A stretch of DNA of 64,000 bases, taken from assembly GCA_020055645.1 (NCBI GenBank), contig CM034546.1, positions 34,162,001 to 34,226,000 of the forward strand. The letters are read 5' to 3'. The notes beneath the pieces are model-generated. The model saw only the letters and a program-made list of their open reading frames with translations, did no database searches and had not been told where the DNA came from. This DNA comes from Tomocerus qinae. Taxonomy: Eukaryota; Arthropoda; Collembola; Entomobryomorpha; Tomoceridae. Shown in pieces: positions 10,395-22,774 of this stretch (positions within the stretch are counted from its first letter, which is position 1; each line of letters opens with the position of its first letter). Both the position numbers and the translations under genes were made by a program.

Positions 10395-11860
10395 TCTTAA
10401 TCTCTTACTCGAGATTGGTAATCCGGAAAAAGGTGAGGGTAGGGACGGCGAAGGTTCAGGTAGCGGCTCAGGTAGCAAACGAAAGTCCCAGGGTAGTAAG
10501 ACTTTTCACAGCATACCCAAAAATTGTAAGCATTGGAGTACTTACAATTAAGTGTTCAGGTTTACCTAATGCTACTGTTGCTAGCCGATGCTGCACGCTG
10601 GCTTGATTCATGGTTCTATTCTACAGTATATCTTCTGTGCATTGTTTGCTTTATATTTACACTATTACACTACTAGTAATAATAAATTTCTACCATTGCC
10701 CCATAATCAATGATATCCATAAAATATGTGTTATATAAAACTAAACTCGCACAAAGTAATGCTGTTTAGTTTTTTAATTATGACTTATTTGTGATTGCCA
10801 TTAATATTGCTTAAATTTTTACTTATTATATTTATGAAAGACAATATATAGTAATTTAGTAATGTTAAAGCTTTTTTGATACTGGAAGTGAAAAGCTTAC
10901 TGGTTGCAACTTGTAGCAACGCCCAACGAATACTACAATACAATTACACGGTTTTAACTAATGCATAATGTTGTAAACATGAAAAAAATTAAATAATTAA
11001 AAATGGTTATTTAGTCTAATGACAACCAAGAATGATGGTAAGTACTTATAGCTTAAATTTTAGTATTATTTGGACGAATATATCACCAGCTTATTAATTC
11101 CAGTATTTGATAGTTTGGGTATTATTATATTTAGTTATATACATTGAAAATTAACAAGTGTTGTATATTTTATTAGTTTATACTACTTTAAGATAAAGTA
11201 GAAAAAACTTATTGTAGTTCAGCGTTGTTAGAAGTTGCAAACGTAAGTTTACTTCCAGCATCGAAATTTTTTTGTATACTGCCTAAAATGACATGGGCAT
11301 TATTAGAGTATATTATTGTCTTTCATAAATATAATGAGTAAAAATTCAAGCAATATTAATGGCAATCACAAATAAGCCATAATTAAAAAAACATAACAGC
11401 ATTGTTTTTTGTGCAAGTTTAGTTTTAGATTTACATATAAAACATATTTATGGATATCATTGATTATGGAGCAATGGTAGAAGTTTATTATAGTTACTAG
11501 TGTAATAGTGTAAATGTAAAGGCAGTAATGTAAAGCAAGCAATGCACAGAAGATGTACTGTAGAGTAGAACCATGAATCAAGGCAGCCAGCGTGCAGCAT
11601 CGGCTAGCAACAGTATAGCATTAGGTAAACCTGAACACTTAATTATAAGTACTCCCAGTCCTTTACCTGTGCTTACAATTTTTGGGTGTGCTGGAAAAGT
11701 CTCACTACCCTGGGCCTTTCGTTTGTTACCTGAACCGCTACCTGAACCTTCGCCGTCCCTTCCCTCACCTTTTTCCGGATTACCAATTCCGAGAAGGATT
11801 TTAAGGAAAGACTTACGGGCAGATCTTACCACATCCTTTATAATATAACAATTGACGGAC
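10395..11860. mobile_element. Large foldback element with ~500-bp inverted arms
   Basis: The arms are about 10410-10922 and 11221-11850 and are reverse complements at high identity, with only about 300 bp between them. One arm contains a glycine/serine-codon-rich segment (GGTAGCGGCTCAGGTAGC), which creates short open frames. It interrupts the duplicated receptor intron: sequence just outside (to about 10370 and from about 11850) is continuous in the right copy near 63930-64000. It is therefore an insertion specific to the left copy. No transposase is seen. Confidence 0.75.
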
Positions 11861-12268
11861 TTAAACAATTCCGCACCCCTTGATATAGTCCAGCCTTCTG
11901 ATGAAGTACTCCGGGATATCTTTCGAAATAGACAAACTTCGTCTTCTTGCAGTGGACAAAAAAATGACATTTTTTGCCTATTATATAAATAAGTTGGAAG
12001 TATGATCTTAGAAAACATTCCTTTTTTGCCTTTTTAATGTAGCTACTGTAGTTCCTTCCACTTTACATGTAAATTAGGTAAAAAGGGTAAAGAGGACAGC
12101 TTTTTAAAAAGTAGTACTTTTTATACCTTATTTTGAAAAAAATGGAGTTTATTTTTTGTCGCCTGTCTTTTTGCTGCTTGGATAACTGAAATGCAAATGG
12201 CGGAAATTTACCATTTTCAAATATGCATTTTAATTAATATTTAACAAATTAAAACGATAAAACAGAAG
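11861..12268. other. Receptor intron flank, continued
   Basis: The stretch to about 11935 matches the last 60 bases of the window (CTTTCGAAATAGAC shared), so it is still part of the duplicated locus. No gene can be supported here. Confidence 0.5.
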
Positions 12269-12276
12269 AAACAGCA

Positions 12277-12526
12277 CAGTACCGTATTTAGAAGTCGATT
12301 TCGGAGGGGGCAATGATATCATAGGACAATATATATTAGGCATATTCGCGCGAAGCGCGAAAAATTTTGGCTTATTTTGTCTAAAATGAGTCAAAATTAA
12401 CCTAAAAATCACATAAAATCGCGCGAAGCGCGAAATTTTTTGGTATTTTGAGAAAAAATTTCCCTTTTCTTGGATTTCGGGGGGGGGGGGCATTTGCCCC
12501 CAAAGCCCCCCCTCAATACAGCCTTG
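12277..12526. mobile_element. hAT-type MITE with GCGCGAAGCGCG motifs
   Basis: The element is bounded by an exact 8-bp TSD, AAACAGCA, at 12269-12276 and 12527-12534. Its ends are CAGTACCGTATTTAG and the complement of CAAGGCTGTATTGAG. It contains two CGCGCGAAGCGCG palindromic words and a long G run. The same family recurs at 40288-40505 with its own TSD. It is noncoding. Confidence 0.85.
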
Positions 12527-12699
12527 AAACAGCATATAATAAATTAAATTAGTATGTATTTTTCTTAAATATAAAACTTTCTTGTCAGGAAACGGAATTT
12601 CTCTGTCATTTAATATCAAAATTTTTAAAGTGAAAGTAATGTGATTAAATATGACCTTATATTTACCTCAGGTTACTTTATCATATGAGTCTCCAAAAA

Positions 12700-13550
12700 A
12701 CCTGGAAAAATATACGGTGAGAATGCCAGAAAAACTCGAAAACAAGAAATATTTAGATACCAATACATAATTAAAGCTCGTAATTTTACAATTTTCTTCA
12801 AAAAAATCTCCCCGTGCGTTTACTGCTAATTTACTTGCAACTAACTTCTTTGAAAAACAAAGCATTTTATAGTAAAAATATAATAGTAATTCAATTAACT
12901 CCTGAAGCGGGGATGGAAAATATTTTAGAAAAAGGGAACACCAGTCAAAGTTGCCATTTAGTGTTTTGTGGGAACACCTTTGCAATCGTACATACAAAAT
13001 AGTATTCGTTCAGTAATTGTAACGACTCCAAGTTATTTTCTGAAAATCACACCCAGGTTAAATAGTTGTATCCATAGTAATTAAGCAACAATTAAGAGTA
13101 TAAATAAATCTTTCCATATTAACAACATTTAGTAGTTAAATATATTTAGATATGACTGCAAAATAATTGTCCACTAAATGTCTAAAAATGTTGTTAGTGT
13201 GAAGAAATCGTCACAACGTACGAAGTAACTGTGAAATAAGAATGTTCTGCTTTTCATATGGAAAAGTTATAGTCTTAAAATACTACAGGATCTTCTCATT
13301 TCAATATTTACATTTCCATAAAATTTATATTTGGAGTTATTAGCACGTAAAGTCTAGTTGATACTATAGTGTGTATCTAATGTTTTAGGCAAGTTGTATG
13401 GTTGTTGCAAGGAAATTAACTGTAAACGCATGGGGAGATTTTTTTAAAGAAAATTGTAAAATTACGAGCTTTAATTATGTATTGGTATCTAAATATTTCT
13501 TGTTTTCGAGTTTTTCTGGCATTCTCACCGTATATTTTTCCAGGTTTTTA
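12700..13550. repeat. Foldback repeat, ~145-bp inverted arms
   Basis: The segments 12700-12845 and 13400-13548 are reverse complements (shared core TTGTAAAATTACGAGCTTTA). The spacer of about 550 bp is AT-rich and noncoding. It is probably a nonautonomous transposon; clear ends and a TSD were not identified. Confidence 0.65.
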
Positions 13551-16500
13551 CCTGTTATATTTTTTATTTTATTGTTTTTCTTGATATAGCTGGTTATAAC
13601 TATCATATAACTACGAACTACAAAAGTTTTAACCAGATTATGGATATTTTGAAATTATTTATGTACCTTACAATACGGTAATACAGCGCACGACAATGTA
13701 CAGTACTAGAGTATCATATCCCTCTATTTAATATGTCCCTATTTCCGAAATATTTATCCCTGTCTAGGTTATAATCAAAGAGCTTGGACGTTGTCGTGTC
13801 AAGCTCCTTGGTTATAAGTTATAATGTAAATTTTACATATATGGAAAACTGATACATAAGTTATTTGAGCTACATCTTTATTTTGATTTTTTTGCAAAAT
13901 TATTAATATATTATGTATGTAATAAGATAATTTTGTTTTTTATTGGGGGCTGCCGCCCCCAAACCCCCGCTTGAGGGGAGATGAATAGTATCCTTGAAGT
14001 TAGTAAAACACGACACGAGCCAGCAAAGCGTAAATGTTTGTATTAGTGGTTGTAGTAATGAACATTATAGATATGCATGCCTATTACAATTTGACATTTT
14101 CGATGCCTGGAATGAATCGCACTCAATACTAATTTTTTTCCATCCCTGAAATTTTCTTCATTGTTTGTTTTACAATCCTTGCAAGTACCCTCAAACCTAA
14201 TATATTTTCCATCTCTAGAATTGGGAATACTACGTAACAGGAATAATGCATCTTTAAATCCGACATTATTATCATTATTGAGATGATGCCTGCCAATGCC
14301 AATTCAGTGCACTCACCAACCACTCAGTACTCCGTATCTACGGAGATTGAATTAGGAAATAGAATGTTTCAATGTCTATTCCTAGTTTCATGATCATGAG
14401 TCCATCCACTCCATCCAGTACCCAATTGACTATGACTATGATGCATTGTACCAAGTAGCCAAGGAGATAAATTGGTGACCAAACAATTTAAAAATTCATT
14501 CTTCCGGTTCCTACGGCTAAAGTTGACACCGGATAGCTGATTTCAAATTAATGCACACCCCGCAAAGAAATGCTCTACGTTTTCGGTATCTTGCATTATT
14601 TCACAGAAATTACTAGTTTACGAGCAATCGGTGTCAATAGATTTTGACCCTTCAGTTAAATGCAGTATAAGTGGTGAAACCACACATTGCCCTTCGGGCA
14701 ATGCGCTGTCTGCTTTGCAGTTTCTCCCCGTATAATAAATAGTTACATCCAAATCAATGAACGGTTTGGCTTTCACGGAAGAATTTTATTTATTCTTATT
14801 TTCAGTCTTCAGCTAACCTGGCCTTGGGGCGCATTGAAGTTTTCATCCAATCATTTAATTTAACATTAAAAATAATTGCCAAACTTAGATACGAACTGTC
14901 TGTTTGCCAACATTTATTTATTCTGGACAATGTAAGACCCAAAGTATCCTAGCTACTACCATACTTCGGCTACTACACTAAAGCATAGCGTCACCACAAT
15001 TTCTGTACTCTGTACCGTAAACCTTAACTTTGAAAAGGTGTATCTCCTAATGCGGGTCTCAAATTTTGATTAATACTGATGCAACTATATACCCTTGGTA
15101 TTCTAAAAATGTAAATTTCCAATATCCATCCGCCCTTGTAAGGTATGTATAAATTGGGCCACAAAGCAGAGCATCCGGTTTGGCTGTACTTCCCGGCCCG
15201 ACAGACTATTGTTTATATTTAAAACGCATTGTCGGGCTCGGGCCCATGGAAATGTTCAAGTGACGTCATAGTAAAAAAATATTTCACCTATAAGTTAGAG
15301 AGATAATACTAACACATACGATTAAAAGTAGTTTTTAATTAGTCTAGATGTGAAATATTAATCAGTCGGGCGTCCTTATCAAAAGATATTAACAAGATGA
15401 ATCGAATTTGTGGCTCGAGTAAAGCAGAGGGTAAATCCTAACCTATCGATGTTATTGTTTTAATTAGGTTAGGTGCCTCGAAAGTGAGTTTTGGTATCCT
15501 CTGTGTAATTCATGGCGCGATTTTTAAAATTTTTCCCTCAGCTTTACTACAGCCGAATTTGTCACTCTAGCAACGTATTTTATGTTAACCCCATTACAAG
15601 CATAGACTAAGTATTCATAGTAGACTAAGACACACAAAGTCTATTTACCAATCTGAAGGAAAATTTGAATGCCTATACTGCCAAACTATTGCGCCACGAA
15701 TTGGCGCCTGTTCTCAAACTCTAATCCACCTGAGGTGGTCATAATTTAGTCTTTGTCATTGGCTGTCAACTAGCCAATAGTAATGATTAAATTATGAGAG
15801 ATGGCATCAAATATAACAATGACTTTGGGCACATTAAGCTGTTTCAGGCTTAATCTTAGTATATTTATTACAAGGTGGAGATATAGAGGGGGAGGGGGTT
15901 TCCCGGATTTTTGCACCCAATCCCACACTGCCACCGTGCAACCTGCCACCCTAAGCTACCCAAAAGCGACATCATGGATAAAGTAGCCCACACAACTGTT
16001 TTGTGAGACTAGAGACCGATATTTCTTAGTTGCCGAAAATCCATATTAGACAATTTAAGGTATATATCATTTATCGGCACTTTACCCGAAAGGCACCTTG
16101 TAACTCATCCGACAAATCATAATTAGAGCGCACTATAAGCTCTCAAATTACGTTTTAAATGTAGAATATTTTTAACATCATAATGACACAACTTAATAAT
16201 ATTTAACCGATAATTTACCGCCCAAGGAAAATTAAATTTGTTGTCAGGTATTTTTGTTTTTGTCTTTTTTAATACTAAGATCCATCACAGATGATTGACC
16301 TGCTCTAGAATGACGTCCTAGTTTATGACACGTTGTCGAGCACATTTTAGGCGGATTTCGAGAAATTGCCTATTTTATCGTTCACTTTTGACTTAAGATA
16401 TCTCTGGATTGGCAGGGTTCGGCACTTTTGTTTTAACGAGGGGCTTCGTCTCTAAATTGGTTGAGTGGTTGACTATCAAAATGCATGTTAAACATGTTTC

Positions 16501-17932
16501 ACAACGGGCTCTATTTCTTCCAAAATACAAACACTATATTAATGAAACCTGCATAATTGGAATTGTGGAACAACCAGTTACACCTGATTGCATTCAGAAT
16601 TTTGATATTCTAGTTCTAAATACTGCAAAAATATTAACGTCTTAAGAAAGCTATAATTTTAAAACTTTTTTAGAACATTAATTTTTTGGGGGCATTTAAA
16701 ATTACAATATCAAAAATCTAAGTGGTATCCGGTGTAACTGTATGTTTCAAGATTCCAAATATGCAAGTTTCATTAAAATCCGGGTTGTATTTTGGAAGAA
16801 ATAGAGCTGGATGTAAGAGTAGTTTTTCGAACAATGAAGAATTTCAAATTCGATGAAAGTCGACCGGAAATGCTATCATGGAATATCCGAGCACATTGAC
16901 TTAGATAACATGATATACGCAAAAGTAAAAAGTTAATTTCTATAGAAAACATTGATTCATAGGCATAGGCAAGCTCTTCCAAGAACCATAGCAATATTAG
17001 CAATACAGTACCAATCTACTATCATTCCTATTCTGTCCATATTATTATCTTTCTATCTATTATTCTGTCGTCATTGGCAACTGCAATCACATAATCAATA
17101 CCACCAAACAATGAATAGATTATCTTATTTAATTTTTTGAAAATCATCGAGTATTTTACATAAACTGTCAATGATTGTCAAAACCCAGGGGCAGTTTGAG
17201 AGGATAGTACCCATAGTAATCAATACAACTTAGTGTGTCGGTTAGGTTAGGACCTGGGTTTCGGTTACGATTTGTAAAGTAATTTTCAAGGGTAAATCTT
17301 GAAAATTAAATATTTTTCGTTAGCAACCAATCGACGAAGCCCATCCTTAATTGTGCATATCACTCCATCTTAGGTCTACCTGTTGAAAATAATTTTGGGC
17401 TTTCGGCTTGTTTTTTTAAAACTCAAGTCAAAAGGGTTCTATAGGTTAACCTGTTTGCATTGGGCTACATGAATTAATGCCTTCGCATAAAAATATTAGC
17501 ATGAGACTTTTTCCCCTTTAAGTGGATACGCTTAGGCATATCGTGGCAACAAATTAGAGATGGCCTATTCTTTATTAACGAAATATTGATTTTTCAATAA
17601 AATTCATTTTGCCATTTAAACCCATAGGATTTTCATATCCGATGCGTTCAAATATTCAAAAATGAGCCTTCGCATAAAATTATTTGGACAAAACTTTTTT
17701 TCTAAATAGCTTAAAGCACTCTTCATTTGATTTATTAAAATTGAGGATGGCCTATCTTTTGTTCATGAGAAATTATATTTTCTTTGTAAGATTTCCATGT
17801 ATAAGTACTTTCAGCTGTACTTCAATTGGATCTATATAGATCTAGTTGGCTATAGTGACACTTATCACTCTCACGATACTATAACTACACAACCAGTGTA
17901 GAGAATGAAGCTCTCAATTAATTGCTCCGATC
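13551..17932. other. Noncoding, repeat-rich stretch
   Basis: No supported gene. A short repeat (TTACAAGGTGGAGATATAGA and following GTTTCCCGGATTTTTGCACC) at about 15870-15930 recurs near 29819-29870. The open frame at 16409-16645 (78 codons) has no recognisable domain. The words TTGGCTATAGTGACACTTAT near 17850 recur near 18243. Confidence 0.4.
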
Positions 17933-19868
17933 AGTGGCGTAGCTATCACTAAGGGGACTGAGGTTAAGGAGCGTAGTATAATACCCCTTTAGGAAGGACA
18001 GAATTGAACTGGCCCTTCTCCCTGGCAATTTTGTAATGTTATAAACATTCATGGAAAGCGTTTATATTCGGTGTTAAGACGTTTTCAAGTGCGCTGATCA
18101 CGAGTAAAATAAAATCAATTGTCTGCAAATAGCCCAGCGCGCGTACCGCGCATGCGCCAAACTAAATTGACTTGTTTTAAGCTCATATTTAGTGTTTTAG
18201 ACGCTTTTAAATGATATATGACATAATATATAGATCCAATACAGTTGGCTATAGTGACACTTATCACTCTCACCTCACGATACTATAACTACACAACATT
18301 ATATTGGACATTTTATGGTTTCCATGATTTTGATACGTAAACATTTGTAATAAACAATGACCGACTTTTGATTATTAATGAAAACAATAATAATTACCTA
18401 TACTATATTATAATTTCAAGGAGTATGTATGCCTGTGTGTCCACCCCCATTTTACCCTATGGGACATTATGTTGACTATTCTAGAAGAAAGAAAGAACAT
18501 TATAGACAGAAATAACCAAGGACGTATTTAGGGATGGACTTTACGGGCTGAAGCCCCCCCCCCCCCCGAAATCCAAGAAAAGGGAATTTTTTCTCAAAAT
18601 AGGAAAAAATATCTATTGGAAATCTATCCCCCTCCGAAATTCAGTTCTGCATACGTACTTGGAAATAACTATACGAAAATATAGATAAAAATAACTATAA
18701 ATTCGTGCTATGTATTGAAACCCCAGATGTGACTATATTTTAGTTTTTCGCATGATAACATGGGTAAAATACATTTGATTTACACGTAATAGACACCATT
18801 AAAAAGAGAAAAAAATAATACTTTTCCCTACTGTACGTTACAGCAGGGAAAAGAATGAACCGGCAGGCACTCCCGTATATTATTTTTTAACCCACAAGGT
18901 CCTTTGGCTGTCATTCCTATTTTCTCATACATGAACAAATTATTAAAAATAATAATTAATACATTCAATCTTTCATCCAGCACTACGAAAGCACTTCCTT
19001 CCTACACCCCTGATGCTTTATCATACCCAGTATAAATTAAAACATTCATTTCTTTTTCTGTAGAGGTAACACTGTCCAAAAATGATAATGCCGATAAGTA
19101 TTATTTATTGGTTGGTGGAAGGGGAGGTGAAGTTTACAGTCAACAAGATGCTTATTGTTTATGAGAGAAGAGTAGGTGGGGAGATGTTGCTGATGAGAAG
19201 TATGGAGCAGGGCAATAGTGGGTAAATTAGAGACTACAGGTCAGAGGGTAAAACATTATTTTATCTGGAGGAGGTGAATCGGCACGGAGGGGGAGGTGGA
19301 GACACTTTTTGGTTTGGATGGAGTGGATGAGGCAAGTTGAGACTACATCAATAAAATTAAAAGTTTTATTATTGGGGAGATGGACGATATGATTGGAAAA
19401 GATTAATTTTAAATCCCTCTGTTTTGTATACTTTATTCTGATTTTGCAAGAAGTAAGTTTGGTCAATTTTTTTCCGTGGCGAAGTCTCGGGTCGCCGAAG
19501 GCCTGGTAATTTTGGTACTGCAATGCATTTTGAATACTGTTGTCGGATGTCAGTATTTGCAAACAATTGATTTTATTTTATTCGTAATTCGTAATCAGCG
19601 CATACGAAAACGGTTGAGCACCGAACATGAGCTTAAAAACAAATAATTTTAGTTAAGCGCATGCACAGTGCTGGCGCAATTTATTTTTTTATTCGTGATC
19701 AGCACATTTGAAAACGTGTAAACACAAAAAATTAGCGCTTTCCATGAATGCCTTTAGTATTACAAAACTTTCAGGAGGAAGGGGCAGTTAATACTCTGCC
19801 CTCTCTAAAGAGGTATTAGGCTACGCTCCTTACCCTCAGTACCCTTAGTGATACCTACGCTACTGACG
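17933..19868. mobile_element. Nonautonomous DNA transposon with ~270-bp terminal inverted repeats
   Basis: The left arm begins CAGTGGCGTAGCTATCACTA and the right arm ends with the complement of CAGTAGCGTAGGTATCACTA. Homology continues inward for about 270 bp (17933-18205 against 19590-19868). Flanks CCGAT and ACGAT suggest a short, eroded target duplication. The interior holds another MITE-like start, CAAGGACGTATTTAGG, near 18520 and a G+A-rich stretch near 19100-19320. No transposase is seen. Confidence 0.7.
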
Positions 19869-20392
19869 ATAAGCTTCTTTCTCTACCCTGGTGACAATGA
19901 CAAAATACATACAATACACATGTACTGATTTTAAACGTCTTTGTTGATTTTTATTTATCCTTGGTTACCTAAGGGGTTAAATAGGGGCCCAGGCTGCAGT
20001 TATTAAGAACTGGGCAATCAAATTAAAATATTCTTTACCATAGGGCCCAAACTCACGTATCTAATCTATAGGGTTCTTTCCCATGTATTTTAAATGGGAG
20101 ACAAAATTTTGGTCGCGATTTCAATGCTTAGTACATGGTAACTACTGGCTCAAATGACTAAAAATTTCAAAATTAAATGGTCCAAGCATTTGTTATTCAT
20201 TTAATAATAAATAAAAGTGTGATATCACAAGTTCAATTTTTAGGTAATCGTTTTTTACCGTTAATGGTGCGTATGTGAATTCGAATTCTACCTATACTAG
20301 TAAACTGTAAACTTGTAAACCAAGCCTTAGCTTAGGAGACTACACCGATCGCAATGTATAATTTTGATGCGCACGCATTGCCATAAAGTTCT
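19869..20392. other. Noncoding stretch
   Basis: AT-rich DNA between two repeats; no gene or regulatory element is recognised. Confidence 0.4.
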
Positions 20393-20829
20393 TCTGGTTC
20401 GGAAGTGTTGGGATCATACCTCGGCACACACACACAAATATGAGTGTTTGTGTTCAAAAATGAGTGCACACACGCCTACAATAAGTTCACTGTGTGGTGT
20501 GTGAGTAGGGAAAAATTTCGTATATCAATTGAGTGGTGTTTGTAGGGCAAATTTCAAGTTACCAATTGTGTTGTGAGTGTGTGGTTAGGATAATTTTCAA
20601 GTAACAAATTGTGTGGTGTGTGTGTAGGGCAAAAATATCAACCAATCGTGTTGTTGTGTGTAGGAATATGCAACTTTAATCAATTGCCCTGTGTTTATGT
20701 GTCGGTTTGTAGATTATTTAGGGAATGTGTAAATGTATAAACACTGCGCTACACATACACAAAGTGTATAACTATATTAAGGATCTACAGTACACAGCAT
20801 GCTCAGCACACTTACTAGATCGCACCAAT
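20393..20829. repeat. TG/CA-rich repeat, left flank of minisatellite
   Basis: This is rich in GTGTGTGTAGGGCAA-type words. The first part matches 30552-30880, and the part 20663-20829 is almost identical to 32701-32867. It joins directly to the 23-bp array, so flank and array form one composite repeat family. Confidence 0.7.
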
Positions 20830-21369
20830 AAAATATAAATGGCTTGTGTAACAAAATATAAATGGCTTGCGTAATAAAATATAAATGGCTTGCGTAATAA
20901 AATATAAACGGCTTGCGTAATAAAATATAAACGGCTTGCGTAATAAAATATAAATGGCTTGCGTAATAAAATATAAATGGCTTGCGTAATAAAATATAAA
21001 TGGCTTGCGTAATAAAATATAAATGACTTGCGTAATAAAATATAAATGGCTTGCGTAATAAAATATAAATGGCTTGCGTAATAAAATATAAATGGCTTGC
21101 GTAATAAAATATAAATGGCTTGCGTAATAAAATATAAATGTCTCGCGTAATAAAATATAAATGGCTTGCGTAATAAAATATAAATGACTTGCGTAATAAA
21201 ATATAAATGGCTTGCGTAATAAAATATAAATGGCTTGCGTAATAAAATATAAATGTCTCGCGTAATAAAATATAAATGGCTTGCGTAATAAAATATAAAT
21301 GTCTCGCGTAATAAAATATAAATGGCTTGCGTAATAAAATATAAATGGCTTGCGTAATAAAATATAAAT
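20830..21369. repeat. 23-bp minisatellite, about 23 copies
   Basis: The tandem unit is GGCTTGCGTAATAAAATATA plus AAT (23 bp). Variants include GACTTGCG and GTCTCGCG. The reverse complement of the unit has no stop in any frame, and 23 is not a multiple of 3, so long open frames of a 23-residue repeat arise in all three minus frames. I treat this as noncoding. A second array of the same unit is at 34733-35160. Confidence 0.95.
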
Positions 21370-21660
21370 AATGCATTGTATCAACTTCTTTCATTTCATT
21401 TCAACAACATTTCTTTTAATTTGGGTGTGGGAAGAGCTCTTAAACACCAATTTATGATTTCTTAGTGTCCAACTCACATAATTTATTGTGTGATGTATTT
21501 GTGGGGGCAAATAATACAACGCTAGAAATGTGGTGTGTGAGTGGGGCAAATACCAGAACCTTCACTGTGTTGTGTGTATGTGTGGAGCATGCCCCACAAT
21601 ATTCATTATGTGGTGTGTGTTACTTTTACATTCTCGTTGTAGGAAGGTTGTTTGCGATAC
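21370..21660. repeat. Right flank of the minisatellite composite repeat
   Basis: The words TTTAATTTGGGTGTGGGAAG and TTATTGTGTGATGTATTTGT recur at 35296-35390, following the second array in the same order. Confidence 0.7.
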
Positions 21661-22774
21661 TGTGTTTTGACGTGTATTTTACTCTGTTACATACACGTTT
21701 GGTAATCGACACACCACGATGTCGGCTAAAAACTAAAAATTATGGTAATAGACAGTTAGTTTTTTTCCTTAACTTAACTTTGAGCCTGACGTAGGGTATG
21801 TTTTACGTTAAGTTTCGTCCCTTTTCCGCAAGAGTCCAACGCTATGCCAAAAAAATCAAGCTCAGCTAATATTATGGCAGGTACTGTACTATTTTCAAGG
21901 CATAGCCCTAAAAATCACGAAAATAGCCCCAGATGGGGATCACACCCACAAGAAAACTTTTCCCCCAAAATGCTTCAGACACTAACTTCTTATGTACACT
22001 AGGACTGTATTAAATGATATTTAATCTAAAAATAATCAACAACTATGATGTCTCTACCGTTCCTTACAGTGTGCACTATGACCTTAATAACTTCCAAACG
22101 ATATGGCATATTCAAATGAGAGCTAAATATCAATACCGACGAAAAACTAGAAAAATGTAAAAGTTGCTTGGACGAAAATATATGAATAAATGACAAAATG
22201 CCTGTTTGATCTTTATTTAATAACGTTTCAATTATTAGGTTCAGATCAACGAGGTTAACGGCAACGAAAAAAACATGCGATTTTGAGTAAAATGAGTAAA
22301 ACCTAAATGTTTTTAATGTAAAAGTAAGAACAAGAACATCTTCTCCTGGAAATGAGCCGCGAAGAAGATTGCGATTTTAGAAGAAAGGTGACCTGCTCAT
22401 TTCATGGTCTGAATTTATGAATTTCTATAATCCATCTTTCCATCTCTTAATCACACTTCCTATTCTATATTATCTTGTCTTGTCTATATCGACTATCAAG
22501 CGATCCTTCCCCAGCACCAAAGCCGTCCTCTGACTAGGTATCTAAAAAAAATTCCTATTCTTCTATTTGTGCGGATTTAATGAACCTAATTCTTCCGATT
22601 TTGATAAACTTTGATGGAAAAACCAATTATGCCATTTTAAATTAATTATTTTGGAAATATTATTCCAAAATAATATTTTAGAGGACGTGCGAAAATTTGG
22701 AGAGTTTGAAAGCGGGCAGAATGTCTCAAAATTTTCAACTTGTTTTCGTATTCGTTGTTCACCCACTTAACTTC
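21661..22774. other. Noncoding stretch
   Basis: No gene can be supported. The short open frames are isolated and carry no recognisable motif. Confidence 0.4.

Noticed and set aside
11578..12018. 146-codon minus frame with a Gly/Ser-rich stretch
   Set aside because: It crosses the border of a foldback insertion into duplicated receptor intron, and the right locus does not keep the frame.
20777..21394. Minus-strand open frames of 205 and 189 codons with an IFYYASHLYFITQ-type repeat
   Set aside because: They are produced by the 23-bp minisatellite, which has no stop in any minus frame; overlapping frames give the same peptide and no start or promoter context exists.
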